Of a stretch of 64,000 nucleotides of DNA, positions 27,422 through 36,457 are shown piece by piece. Source of the stretch: Lawsonella clevelandensis (GTDB taxonomy: Bacteria; Actinomycetota; Actinomycetes; Mycobacteriales; Mycobacteriaceae). The DNA lies in NCBI RefSeq assembly GCF_001293125.1, contig NZ_CP009312.1, positions 1,215,447 to 1,279,446 on the forward strand, read 5' to 3'. The translations under genes were made by a program, and so were the position numbers. The notes under the pieces were generated by a model. It saw nothing but the letters and a program-made list of their open reading frames with translations. It was not told the DNA's origin and did not search any database. How positions within the stretch are numbered: the stretch's first letter is position 1; each line of letters starts with the position of its first letter.

Positions 27422-27470
27422 GGGCAATAGTTTAGCGGTCAAGCGGGCTCTCAATGGTAGTGTCTTTTCC
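27422..27470. promoter_or_regulatory. 49-bp divergent promoter region between AGCS paralogues
   Basis: Two outward -10 boxes: TAAACT on the minus strand (27434-27429) and TAGTGT on the plus strand (27458-27463). Each ends 7 nt from a start codon. There is no room for separate regulatory regions or 5' UTRs, so both genes are probably leaderless and co-regulated. Confidence 0.5.
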
Positions 27471-28943
27471 GTGCTCACAGACCTCGTCGCCCAAGTTGAG
27501 GGATTTATTTCCTCGCACATCCTCATTTTTGTGCTCGTCGGCCTCGGTGTGGCGTTTACCGTCGCCACCAAAGCTGTCCAATTCCGCCTCTTCGGCCATA
27601 TGTGGCATCTTATGCTGGACTCCCGCAAACAGAAGGGCACGTCGCTCTCCAGTTTTCAGGCGTTCACGGTGGGTCTGGCTTCCCGTGTGGGCACCGGCAA
27701 TATCGCTGGTGTCTCCCTGGCGCTCATCATTGGCGGTCCCGGCGCCCTCTTCTGGATGTGGATGGTGGCACTGCTGGGCATGGCCACCAGTTTCATGGAG
27801 AGTACGCTGGCACAAATCTTCAAGATTAAGGGGGAAGACGGGCTGTCCCGCGGCGGCCCCGCCTACTATATTGAGCGAGGTTTGGGCTCCCGCGTGTGGG
27901 GGTGTATCTTTGCCGGCTTACTGGTGTTCTCCTATGGCCTCATTTTCCCGATGGTGCAGTCCAACACCATCGCCCAGCAGTTCAGGTCCACTGCGGGGGT
28001 GCCGAAGTGGGTGACGGCGCTCATCCTCGTCGCCATCAGCATCCCCATCATGCTGGGTGGGTTGCGGCGTGTTGCGAAGGTGACGGAGAGACTGGTCCCC
28101 ATTATGGCCATCGCCTACCTGGTGGTGGCGCTCGTCATCATCGTCATGAACATCACCGAACTACCGCGCGTCCTCTCCGATATCTTTGCCGGCGCCTTTG
28201 GTTTGCGCCCTGGCCTTGCTGGTATCGGTGGTGGGCTGTGGGCCACCATATTCAACGGGGCGAAACGCGGCCTTTTCTCCAATGAGGCCGGTCAGGGCTC
28301 CATGCCCAACGGGGCAGCCACCGCCGACGTTCCGCACCCGGTGGTGCAGGGTCTCATCCAGGCACTGGGCACGTTCGTGGACACCATCATTGTGTGTTCC
28401 ATGACGGGCTTCATGATTCTGCTGGCCGGCCCTAGCGTGTATGTACCTGGCCAGAAACTGGAGGATGACATTCTGGCGCAGGCTGCCCTCACTCACCATC
28501 TGGACTATGGCACCGGCTGGACCGTCTGGTTCATGTCCATCGTCATTTTCTTCTTCGCCTACTCCAGCACGCTGGGGTATTCAGTGTTCGCCGAGATTAA
28601 TGTCAACTACTTGGGGTGGAAGAAGCACGGCAGCACCATCCTCCATGTCCTCATGATTGCCGCCACCGGGCTGGGGGCCATTGCAGCCCTACCGTTAGCG
28701 TGGTCTCTGGCGGACTTGGCGCTGGCACTCATGACCATTATCAATATGGTGGCGGTGGCGCTCCTTATGCGCTATGTGGTGCGCTGCCTGCGTGACTACG
28801 ATGCGCAGCGTAAGGCGGGTAGTACAGAGCCGGTGTTTGTGGAGACGCCCGGATTCTTCCCGAAGCCAGTTCCAGATTCCGTGTGGGTTCCTGTGAAAAA
28901 TTCCCCGGCGGAAACCGACAAACCAGCGGCCACAGACAGTTAG
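27471..28943 (+). CDS. Sodium:alanine (AGCS) symporter 2
   Basis: 490 residues, same family as the divergent neighbour. Motifs: AFTVGLASRVGTGNIAGVSL, GGPGALFWMWMVALLG, FMESTLAQIFKIKGEDG, RGGPAYYIERGLGSR and SNEAGQGSMPNGAATADV. A polar C-terminal tail follows the last helix. It likely couples Na+ entry to uptake of alanine, glycine or a related amino acid. The GTG start at 27471 follows a TAGTGT -10 box by 7 nt. The frame is open back to 27384, but that would overlap the coding start of the divergent gene. The divergence of the two copies suggests different substrates (inference). Confidence 0.9.
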   Translation: MLTDLVAQVEGFISSHILIFVLVGLGVAFTVATKAVQFRLFGHMWHLMLDSRKQKGTSLSSFQAFTVGLASRVGTGNIAGVSLALIIGGPGALFWMWMVALLGMATSFMESTLAQIFKIKGEDGLSRGGPAYYIERGLGSRVWGCIFAGLLVFSYGLIFPMVQSNTIAQQFRSTAGVPKWVTALILVAISIPIMLGGLRRVAKVTERLVPIMAIAYLVVALVIIVMNITELPRVLSDIFAGAFGLRPGLAGIGGGLWATIFNGAKRGLFSNEAGQGSMPNGAATADVPHPVVQGLIQALGTFVDTIIVCSMTGFMILLAGPSVYVPGQKLEDDILAQAALTHHLDYGTGWTVWFMSIVIFFFAYSSTLGYSVFAEINVNYLGWKKHGSTILHVLMIAATGLGAIAALPLAWSLADLALALMTIINMVAVALLMRYVVRCLRDYDAQRKAGSTEPVFVETPGFFPKPVPDSVWVPVKNSPAETDKPAATDS

Positions 28944-29146
28944 GGTCAGAGTAGAGGTCAAACCCGGCCTCTGCCTGGCTAGCTTCCTGTTTCCGTCTAG
29001 CCCGTTACGAGGTGTGCAGCGACCCCGTAGCGTAGGGTGAGCCGCCGCCACGACAGCGGCCACCACCGCGACTATTCGCTATACCCACCTCGCCTCGCCG
29101 CTAGGCGCCCACAGCCTGCCAGTCGATTGAGCTGAGAGGACGACCC

Positions 29147-31597
29147 ATGGTCGCATTGGCACCGTCACCCTACCCAGAAGTGCACCCCCGCACTCCCCGC
29201 TCCATTGCTCCCGCGCTCCGTATTCTCTCTCTGGCTACCGTCACCGCCCTGGCCTTTGGTATGGCGAATAGCAGCCCCGCCCAGGCGGCCACCTTCCGCC
29301 CCGTTATCGACGGGGGTGCCCGCTTCCAGGTCATCAGCCCCACGCTGGTGCGAATGGAATATGCGCAGGATCGGAAGTTCGAAAATCGCACCACCATCAA
29401 TGTGCAGTACCGTCCACTGAAAACCCCCTACGAGACGTGGACAAAGGACGGCTACCGCTACATCAAGACCAGCAAGCTCACTCTCCGCTACAAGCAGGGG
29501 TCAGGGCACTTTACCCCACAGAACGTGAGCGTGACGTTGAAAGTGGCGGGGCAGACGACCTCCGCACACCCCCGCTGGGACGTCCAAGGGGACAATCTGG
29601 TGGTCCCCCACAATCAGTTGGGCGGCTGGCGCCGTGACCTCCGCGACGTGGGCGGCAAAGTAAAACTCAACCCCGGCATCCTGTCCCGCGACGGCTGGCA
29701 ACTGGTCAACGATACCCGCACCGCCCTGTGGAAGCCTGACAGCTGGCCGGTCCCGCGTGCCCCCCAGATTCTCAAGGACCCCACGTTCTACCAAGACGGC
29801 TACTTCTTTGGCTACGGCCACAACTACAAGCAGGGGCTGCGCGACCTAGCCACCATCACTGGACCCAGCCCGGTGCTGCCCGCGTGGGCCTTCGGCAACT
29901 GGTACTCCAACTACCATGCCTTCACCCGTGACGACTACACCACACTGATGCGGAACTTCCACACCCGCAAGGTGCCGCTGGATGTGCTGGTGGTGGACAC
30001 CGACTACAAGGCCCCCAACCGGTGGAACGGGTGGAATTGGAACAAGAAACTGTGGCCCGACCCGCAGGGCGAAATCCGTTGGCTGAAGAGTATGGGCCTT
30101 ACCCTCGCCTTCAATACCCACGACGGTATTAACGATAATGACCCCAAGTACGCCATTGTGCAGAAGGCTGTCCACAATACCCTCGCCCCCAACGGCCCCA
30201 AGTACTGGGATCCTTTCTCTCTCTCCTACGGCTTCGACATGAGCCGGCCGGACCACGCCAAGTGGTTCCTCTGGCTGCATGAGGACTTTGAGAAGGCCGG
30301 CACTGACTTCTTCTGGTTCGACTACGGCTCTGCCCAAACCCGTGAAGAAGGCTGGGCCGTGGAGAAAGGCTGGGTGAATCCGCTGCCCTCCACTGGCGTC
30401 AACGGCGTCACTATGCCGGGTCTCAACGCCGAGCAGTGGCAAACCTACCTGTATGCGGACCGTCTGCGGAAACAAGGTAAGCGTGGTTTCTCGCTCTCCC
30501 GCCATCGTGGCCAGCTGGGGGAGCGGCGTAATAACGTCCACTTCACCGGCGATACCCTCACCACGTGGGGGACGATGGCTTTCGAGGCGGAGTTCACCGC
30601 CGCCGAGGGTGCGGCCATGGGCCTGCCCTATGTGTCCCACGATATTGGCGGCTTCAAGCTGGGCAATGTCCTCACCAATGACATGTATGTGCGGTGGGCG
30701 CAGTTGGGTGTGTTCCAACCCATTAACCGGCCGCATGGTCTGCAAGCAAAGCGGCTGCCCTGGGAGTACAGCCCGGCTGCCGAGAAGGCCGGCGTGCACT
30801 TCCTCAAGTTGCGTGACGAGCTGGTGCCCTACCTCTACAACCTGGCGTGGGAGGCACATATGACGGGTGTGCCGATGGCACGGGCTCTCTACCTCAACTA
30901 CCCGGAGGACCCACAGGCCTACGTGCACAACACCCAGTACCTGTTGGGTGACGATATGCTGGTTGCCCCGGTTGCGAAGCCGGGCCGTACCGCCACTACT
31001 GAGGTGTACTTCCCGGCTGGCACCTGGCGCGACTACTTTACCGGCAAGGTGTACCGCGGCCCCGCCACCCATTCGATCACGACGAATTGGATGACGATGC
31101 CGGTGTTCGTGCGGGAGGGTGGCATCATCACTACCCTGGCGGAACAGTCGATGCGGGACGGTAAGAACTGGAAGCAGTCCCGCAAGAACCTCGTCGGCCT
31201 GCAGGTGAATGCGAATGTGGTAGGTGCCCGCAATAGCACCACCATTTACCAGGATGACGGCCAGTCGCTGGACTACTGGCAGGGTAAGGTGGCGCGTACC
31301 TCAGTGTCCGTGCGGACAGTGCGGCAGGGGCGCGACAAGGTGGCGACGGTGACGGTGGGCCGGACGACCGGCTCGTTCCGTGGACAGGCTGCGACCCGCG
31401 ACTATGCCTTCCAGGTGTATTTCGATAATCCGCGGAAGGTGACGCTCAATGGTCGCACTCTTCAGGCGGGGACGTATGAGCAGGCGCGGCGTCAGCCTGG
31501 CCGCTACTACTACTATGATCCGCTCCAACACACAGTGTTTGTCTGTGCTGCTGGAGTGGCTAACCTCACCGAATCACAGCTGGTGCTGTGGGGATAA
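29147..31597 (+). CDS. Secreted glycoside hydrolase family 31 enzyme
   Basis: 816 residues. A signal peptide is predicted after a slightly long N-region (hydrophobic ~23-45, ending SSPAQAA). An N-terminal beta-sandwich is followed by a GH31 (beta/alpha)8 barrel and C-terminal beta domains. Nucleophile Asp392 sits in FFWFDYGSA and likely acid/base Asp469 in HFTGDT. Downstream GH31 features include YVSHDIGGF, RWAQLGVFQPINR and LGDDMLVAPV. GH31 enzymes cleave alpha-glucosides, alpha-xylosides or related sugars; the substrate here is unassigned. GAGAGGA precedes the ATG. purT follows 55 nt after the stop, but functional linkage is doubtful. Confidence 0.88.
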   Translation: MVALAPSPYPEVHPRTPRSIAPALRILSLATVTALAFGMANSSPAQAATFRPVIDGGARFQVISPTLVRMEYAQDRKFENRTTINVQYRPLKTPYETWTKDGYRYIKTSKLTLRYKQGSGHFTPQNVSVTLKVAGQTTSAHPRWDVQGDNLVVPHNQLGGWRRDLRDVGGKVKLNPGILSRDGWQLVNDTRTALWKPDSWPVPRAPQILKDPTFYQDGYFFGYGHNYKQGLRDLATITGPSPVLPAWAFGNWYSNYHAFTRDDYTTLMRNFHTRKVPLDVLVVDTDYKAPNRWNGWNWNKKLWPDPQGEIRWLKSMGLTLAFNTHDGINDNDPKYAIVQKAVHNTLAPNGPKYWDPFSLSYGFDMSRPDHAKWFLWLHEDFEKAGTDFFWFDYGSAQTREEGWAVEKGWVNPLPSTGVNGVTMPGLNAEQWQTYLYADRLRKQGKRGFSLSRHRGQLGERRNNVHFTGDTLTTWGTMAFEAEFTAAEGAAMGLPYVSHDIGGFKLGNVLTNDMYVRWAQLGVFQPINRPHGLQAKRLPWEYSPAAEKAGVHFLKLRDELVPYLYNLAWEAHMTGVPMARALYLNYPEDPQAYVHNTQYLLGDDMLVAPVAKPGRTATTEVYFPAGTWRDYFTGKVYRGPATHSITTNWMTMPVFVREGGIITTLAEQSMRDGKNWKQSRKNLVGLQVNANVVGARNSTTIYQDDGQSLDYWQGKVARTSVSVRTVRQGRDKVATVTVGRTTGSFRGQAATRDYAFQVYFDNPRKVTLNGRTLQAGTYEQARRQPGRYYYYDPLQHTVFVCAAGVANLTESQLVLWG

Positions 31598-31652
31598 CAG
31601 GTAAACCTGCTCTATCATGAGAGCTAGTAACGAGTTGAGAAGGGGACTCCTC

Positions 31653-32870
31653 ATGACGACACCACGCGTCCTGCGACGCATCGGTACTGCACACACTCCC
31701 GGTGCAACACGGGTGATGCTGTTGGGTTCTGGCGAGCTTGGTAAGGAAGTCGCTATTGCTTTCCAACGGCTTGGTGTCGAAGTGATTGCCGTCGATCGGT
31801 ACTTTGGTGCACCCGCCCAGCAGGTGGCGCATCGCAGCTACACCATCGACATGACGGACCCGGACCAGCTGCTGCGCCTTATTCGGGTGGAGCGGCCGGA
31901 CTTTGTCATCCCGGAGATTGAAGCGCTTGCCACTGATGCGCTGGCCCTCATCCAGGATGAGGGTACCGCGACGGTGATCCCCACTCCTCTCGCAGTACAG
32001 CTCACCATGAACAGGGAGGGCATCCGTCGCTTGGCGGCGGAGCGGCTAGGTCTGCCTACCTCCCCGTACCAGTTCGCGTCTTCGCGGGAAGAAATGAAGG
32101 ATGCCATTGTGCGCCTGGGGCTCCCCTGCGTGGTGAAGCCCATCGTGTCCTCTTCCGGTCACGGCCAAACGGTGGTGCGCCGGGCGGAGGATATGGATGT
32201 GGCCTGGGAGCGGGCGTGCGAGGATTCTCGGGTGGATCAGGGGCGTGTCATTGTCGAGGGGTTCGTGGACTTCGACTATGAGATCACGCTGTTGACGGTG
32301 CGGGGGATTGACCCGGAGACGGGGGAGACGGTTACCCGTTTCTGCGCCCCGATTGGGCACCATCAGGAGAATGGCGATTATGTGGCGTCGTGGCAGCCGC
32401 AGCCGATGACGGAGACGGCGTTGGCGGCGGCGCGAAAGATTGCCGCGAAGGTGACGAGTGCATTGGGTGGCCGCGGCGTCTTTGGTGTGGAGCTCTTTGT
32501 GAAGGGTGACGATGTGCTGTTCTCGGAGGTGTCGCCGCGTCCGCACGATACAGGGCTCGTCACCCTCGGGTCGCAGCGATTGAGTGAGTTTGAGCTGCAT
32601 GCGCGGGCGGTGTTGGGTCTGCCTATTGACACCACCTTGTTGTATCCGGCGGCCAGTAGCGTCATTAAGTCGCCCTATGATGGCGAAGGGTTGGGCTTCT
32701 GGGGTGTCGATGCGGCATTGGCGACGCCGGGGACGGATGTGCGTCTGTTTGGTAAGCCGGAGGTGCATGTGGGCCGGCGTTTGGGTGTCGTGGTGGCGAC
32801 GGGTGTGGATGTGGAAGACTCCCTGAATAAATCACAATCTGCCGCCCAGAAAATTCGCGTTGTCCGCTAA
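31653..32870 (+). CDS. purT: Formate-dependent phosphoribosylglycinamide formyltransferase PurT
   Basis: 405-residue ATP-grasp enzyme. It makes formyl-GAR from GAR, ATP and formate, an alternative to folate-dependent PurN. Motifs: N-terminal dinucleotide-like [51 protein letters not shown] (ATP binding), [20 protein letters not shown], and [20 protein letters not shown] split over the metal site ([11 protein letters not shown]). AAGGGG lies upstream of the ATG at 31653; an earlier ATG at 31617 is less likely. A terminator with a U-rich tail follows. Confidence 0.95.
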   Translation: MTTPRVLRRIGTAHTPGATRVMLLGSGELGKEVAIAFQRLGVEVIAVDRYFGAPAQQVAHRSYTIDMTDPDQLLRLIRVERPDFVIPEIEALATDALALIQDEGTATVIPTPLAVQLTMNREGIRRLAAERLGLPTSPYQFASSREEMKDAIVRLGLPCVVKPIVSSSGHGQTVVRRAEDMDVAWERACEDSRVDQGRVIVEGFVDFDYEITLLTVRGIDPETGETVTRFCAPIGHHQENGDYVASWQPQPMTETALAAARKIAAKVTSALGGRGVFGVELFVKGDDVLFSEVSPRPHDTGLVTLGSQRLSEFELHARAVLGLPIDTTLLYPAASSVIKSPYDGEGLGFWGVDAALATPGTDVRLFGKPEVHVGRRLGVVVATGVDVEDSLNKSQSAAQKIRVVR

Positions 32871-32913
32871 TAACCGGGTGTTCTCCCCCTAACTTCACAC
32901 AGTTTTCTGGCAG

Positions 32914-32949
32914 CCGAGCCCTCCAGTGGAGTGGCTCGGTTTCCATTTT
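32914..32949 (+). terminator. purT intrinsic terminator
   Basis: CCGAGCC-CTCC-AGT-GGAG-T-GGCTCGG: an 11-bp stem with one bulged T and a 3-nt loop, followed by TTTCCATTTTT. Confidence 0.85.
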
Positions 32950-33190
32950 TGTGTCATCTGGGCCGCGCTGTATGTGGTCTAGTACTCTCATAAAACAGCA
33001 ATGTGACCCGCGTCTCGCAGGTCTTTTGTGAAGATGTGTGAAATTTCTCTCATCCCTGTTCAGCAGGCCACAAGATTTCGCTGGAAATTCACAGGACATC
33101 CCAGTTTCTTTATCGTCGCGAGCAAGGCAAAATTCCTTATAGTTGTCACAACGCCTTAGCTACTAAATCACAACAGGAAGCGAGGATTGA
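32950..33190. promoter_or_regulatory. Upstream region of the pnt operon with a CRP/GlxR-like half-palindrome
   Basis: Part of a 320-bp gene-free gap. TGTGA-N6-TCTCA at 33037-33052 is one base from the actinobacterial CRP/GlxR consensus TGTGA-N6-TCACA. TTGTCACAA occurs nearer the gene (~33144). No gene or riboswitch was recognised. The site is a suggestion only. Confidence 0.35.
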
Positions 33191-34288
33191 ATGGTATCGG
33201 CACAACGGCCACGCATCGGTGTGGTCCGTGAGACCGTACCGGGAGAGCGTCGTGTGGCGCTCGTTCCCAAGGTCATCACTCAACTTATTGGAAAGGGACT
33301 GGACATTGTCGTCGAGTCCGGCGCCGGTGAGGCGGCACTTCTCCCGGATAGTGCATTCGAAGCCGCTGGCGCTGTTATTGGAAACCCCTGGGACTGCGAC
33401 GTTGTCGTCAAGGTGGCAGAACCTAGCAGTAAGGAAATTGCGAAGCTTGCTGCCGGCACCCGGCTCATCGGCTTCCTGAACCCCCGTTCCCAGGAGAACC
33501 AGATTGGCGAGCTCAAGGCCAAGGGTGTCGAAGCCTACGCCATGGAAGCAATTCCGCGTATCTCCCGCGCCCAGGTGATGGACGCACTGAGCTCCCAGAA
33601 CAACGTCGCTGGATACAAAGCCGTGCTCGTTGCAGCTGACCAGCTCACCCGCTTCTTCCCTATGCTCACCACCGCTGCTGGCACCGTGAAACCGGCCACC
33701 GTAATGGTGCTTGGTGTGGGTGTATCTGGCTTGCAGGCCCTCGCCACTGCACGTCGCCTTGGTGCCCGCACCATTGGCTACGACGTTCGCCCAGAGGTTG
33801 CCGAGCAGGTGAAGTCCGTTGGCGCCAAGTGGCTCGACCTCGGCATTGAAGCTGCTGGTGAAGGTGGCTACGCCCGCGAGCTCACCGACGAAGAGAAGGC
33901 CCTCCAGCAGGAGCGTCTAGCTGCTGCCATTGGCGATGCAGATGCGGTCATCACCACCGCCCTCGTCCCTGGCCGTCGCGCCCCCATCCTGGTCACGGCA
34001 GATGCCGCTTCCCGCATGAAGCCCGGCTCCGTCATCGTCGACCTAGCTGGTGAGACTGGGGGCAACTGTGAACTCACTGAACCCGGTGAGACCGTTGTCA
34101 AGAACAGTGTCACCATCTGCTCCCCGCTGAACCTTCCGGCCACTATGCCGGAGCATTCCTCGGAGCTCTACGCCAAGAACATCCAGGCTCTCCTGGAACT
34201 CATGCTCAACGACGAGGGTGCTATTGCCCCCGACTTCGAGGACGAGATCCTTGCTGGTGCCTGCGTCACCCGTGACAAGGAGGCCTAG
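33191..34288 (+). CDS. pntAa: NAD(P)+ transhydrogenase subunit alpha, part 1 (PntAa)
   Basis: 365 residues, the soluble NAD(H)-binding domain I of the proton-translocating transhydrogenase. It shares the alanine-dehydrogenase-like fold: RIGVVRETVPGERRVALVPK at residues ~8-27, NAD-binding GVGVSGLQALATARRLGA with the acidic end-of-strand GYDVRP, and the conserved VDLAGETGGNCE. It transfers hydride from NADH to NADP+ using the proton gradient, supplying NADPH. It is the first of three genes; the 12-residue tail, lacking membrane helices, shows the split alpha subunit. CGAGGA precedes the ATG. Confidence 0.96.
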   Translation: MVSAQRPRIGVVRETVPGERRVALVPKVITQLIGKGLDIVVESGAGEAALLPDSAFEAAGAVIGNPWDCDVVVKVAEPSSKEIAKLAAGTRLIGFLNPRSQENQIGELKAKGVEAYAMEAIPRISRAQVMDALSSQNNVAGYKAVLVAADQLTRFFPMLTTAAGTVKPATVMVLGVGVSGLQALATARRLGARTIGYDVRPEVAEQVKSVGAKWLDLGIEAAGEGGYARELTDEEKALQQERLAAAIGDADAVITTALVPGRRAPILVTADAASRMKPGSVIVDLAGETGGNCELTEPGETVVKNSVTICSPLNLPATMPEHSSELYAKNIQALLELMLNDEGAIAPDFEDEILAGACVTRDKEA

Positions 34289-34291
34289 TCC

Positions 34292-34630
34292 ATGTCTGCT
34301 AATGACCTGTTGCTCCTTGTAGCCCTCATCGTGCTCGCCGGCTTCGTCGGCTTTGCGGTGATCTCCAAGGTCCCCAATTCCCTACACACCCCCCTCATGT
34401 CCGGCACGAACGCCATCCACGGCATCGTCGTGCTGGGTGCCATGTGGGTCCTCGGTTCCGTGGACCTTACCTCTGACAGCACCGGCATGAACGTCGCTCT
34501 TGGCATCATCCTTTTCGTGGCCGTCATCTTCGGTACCTTGAACGTCGTCGGCGGCTTCGTCGTTACCGATCGCATGCTCGAAATGTTCAAGCCGAAGGAT
34601 CGTCAGCCGATTGAGGAGGCTCAAGACTAA
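34292..34630 (+). CDS. pntAb: NAD(P)+ transhydrogenase subunit alpha, part 2 (PntAb)
   Basis: 112 residues, the membrane portion of the alpha subunit (part of domain II) encoded as a separate polypeptide. Three to four membrane helices: LLLLVALIVLAGFVGFAVI, a middle helix with GTNAIHGIVVLGAMWVLG, and ALGIILFVAVIFGTLNVVGG. It forms the proton channel with PntB. AAGGAGG overlaps the pntAa stop 8 nt before the ATG. Its stop overlaps the pntB start by one base (TAATG), consistent with stoichiometric translation. Confidence 0.95.
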   Translation: MSANDLLLLVALIVLAGFVGFAVISKVPNSLHTPLMSGTNAIHGIVVLGAMWVLGSVDLTSDSTGMNVALGIILFVAVIFGTLNVVGGFVVTDRMLEMFKPKDRQPIEEAQD

Positions 34631-36099
34631 TGACTATCGCAGCTAACCTGCTCTACATTGTTGCCTTCATTCTCTTCATCTACGGTCTCTCCGGCCTCAC
34701 CGGACCGTCCACCGCCGTCCGCGGTAACAAGATCGCCGCTGTCGGTATGGTGATAGCCTTCGTCGGTACCATCCTCAAGCTCATCGGCAAAGAGATGGCC
34801 CACGACGGCAACTACACTGTCAACTGGATCCTCATCGTGGTCGGTCTCGTCATTGGTACCGCCATTGCAGTGCCGGTTGCCCGCAAGACCAAGATGACCG
34901 AAATGCCGCAGCTCGTTGCTATGTTCAACGGCCTCGGTGGCGGAACCGTGGGCCTCATCGCCCTCACCGAAGCCATGGAATACCGCGGCTTCGACGGCAC
35001 GCTCATCGCAGAAGAAGCTGGCGCCGCTAGCTCCTCCGCAGTGCTCACCACCACCGTCATCGTCGGCTCCATCCTCGCCGCCATCATCGGTTCCATCTCC
35101 TTCTGGGGTTCCATCGTTGCCTTCGCTAAGCTGCAGGGCCTCATCCCCGGTCGCCCGATCGGCCTCGGTAAGGCGCAGCAGATTGTTAATGCTGTGCTGT
35201 TCCTTGCCGCAGTGGCCTTCGCCATTGTTATCGGCGTCAACGTGGGAACCTTCGCCAACGTCTGGTGGATGCTGGGCATCATTATCGTCTCCGCTGCCCT
35301 CGGCCTCATGCTCGTGCTGCCCATTGGTGGTGCTGACATGCCGGTGGTTATCTCCTTGCTGAACGCTATGACGGGTCTTTCCGCTGCAGCTGCCGGCCTG
35401 GCGATTAACAACACCGCCATGATCGTCGCGGGTATGATCGTCGGCGCGTCCGGTACCATCCTCACCAACCTCATGGCGAAGGCCATGAACCGCTCTGTCC
35501 TCAACATCGTGGCCGGCGGATTCGGTGGCGACAGCGCTGCTGTCGCCGGCGGCGCTGCTGACCGTGGCCCGGTGAAGTCCACCTCTGCCGCTGACGTTGC
35601 CATCCAGATGGCCTACGCTAATGAAGTTATCGTCGTCCCCGGCTACGGCATGGCCGTCGCTCAGGCTCAGCACGCCGTCAAGGAAATGGCTGCCCTGCTG
35701 GCCGAAAAGGGCGTTCCGGTGAAGTACGCCATCCACCCTGTGGCTGGTCGTATGCCTGGCCATATGAACGTGCTATTGGCCGAAGCCGGTATCGACTACG
35801 ACGCCATGAAGGAAATGGACGAGATAAACGGTGAGTTCAGCCGCTGCGACGTTGCCCTGGTGATTGGCGCTAACGATGTCACCAACCCCGCTGCTAAGGA
35901 CGATCCGAGCTCCCCGATTTACGGTATGCCGGTTCTTAACGTTGCTGACTCTCACTCTGTGATTGTCTCCAAGCGTTCCATGAACTCCGGCTACGCCGGC
36001 ATCGATAACCCGCTCTTCTACCTGCCGCAGACCTCCATGCTCTTCGGTGATGCGAAGGACTCTGTAGATGCCATCGTGGAAGAACTGAAGGGTATGTAA
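34630..36099 (+). CDS. pntB: NAD(P)+ transhydrogenase subunit beta (PntB)
   Basis: 489 residues. The N-terminal membrane domain has about nine helices (from NLLYIVAFILFIYGLSGL). The C-terminal NADP(H)-binding domain III (~310-489) shows VPGYGMAVAQAQHAVKEM, HPVAGRMPGHMNVLLAEA, VIGANDVTNPAAKDDPSSPI and SKRSMNSGYAGIDNPLFY. It completes the transhydrogenase with PntAa and PntAb. The start codon shares its first base with the pntAb stop; GAGGAGG is upstream. A strong T-tailed terminator ends the operon. Confidence 0.97.
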   Translation: MTIAANLLYIVAFILFIYGLSGLTGPSTAVRGNKIAAVGMVIAFVGTILKLIGKEMAHDGNYTVNWILIVVGLVIGTAIAVPVARKTKMTEMPQLVAMFNGLGGGTVGLIALTEAMEYRGFDGTLIAEEAGAASSSAVLTTTVIVGSILAAIIGSISFWGSIVAFAKLQGLIPGRPIGLGKAQQIVNAVLFLAAVAFAIVIGVNVGTFANVWWMLGIIIVSAALGLMLVLPIGGADMPVVISLLNAMTGLSAAAAGLAINNTAMIVAGMIVGASGTILTNLMAKAMNRSVLNIVAGGFGGDSAAVAGGAADRGPVKSTSAADVAIQMAYANEVIVVPGYGMAVAQAQHAVKEMAALLAEKGVPVKYAIHPVAGRMPGHMNVLLAEAGIDYDAMKEMDEINGEFSRCDVALVIGANDVTNPAAKDDPSSPIYGMPVLNVADSHSVIVSKRSMNSGYAGIDNPLFYLPQTSMLFGDAKDSVDAIVEELKGM

Positions 36100-36200
36100 C
36101 AACTCGCTGTTGAGGTGGACTAAGCAACGGTTTGTTGTCAGTTTGCAGCAGCGTAACGGATTACATCTTCTCAGGATTTGTCAACTTCCCAAGCTATCTA

Positions 36201-36247
36201 CCGTCGCCCCCTGTGGTTATGAACCTACAGGGGGCGACGGCTTTTTT
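36201..36247 (+). terminator. pnt operon intrinsic terminator
   Basis: CCGTCGCCCCCTGT (36201-36214) pairs perfectly with ACAGGGGGCGACGG (36227-36240), followed by C and TTTTTT. Confidence 0.92.
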
Positions 36248-36457
36248 GATGCAGTGATTAAGTCACTCGAACACATAAATAATTAAAATTGTGGGCAAAA
36301 TTCTTATGTTCTTTGGAAACTGTCAGTTTAGAGCGTTGCAGTCAGTATCCAGAAACTTAAGAATAAGTCCCAGCAGACTCCCTCTGTTTACCGTTATTTC
36401 GCCCTCTTTCCCAGCGCTTGTGGCGCATTCGGGAATTAAACGAAGAAAGGATCGGCA
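36248..36457. other. AT-richer intergenic region before the class-2 lipase
   Basis: Remainder of a 358-bp gap after the pnt terminator. It is richer in A+T than the surroundings (ATAAATAATTAAAATT near 36276). I see no gene and no clear operator. Confidence 0.5.

Noticed and set aside
27422-27640. 73-residue N-terminal extension of the first AGCS symporter
   Set aside because: It would lie antisense to the coding start of the divergent symporter and lacks signal or family similarity.
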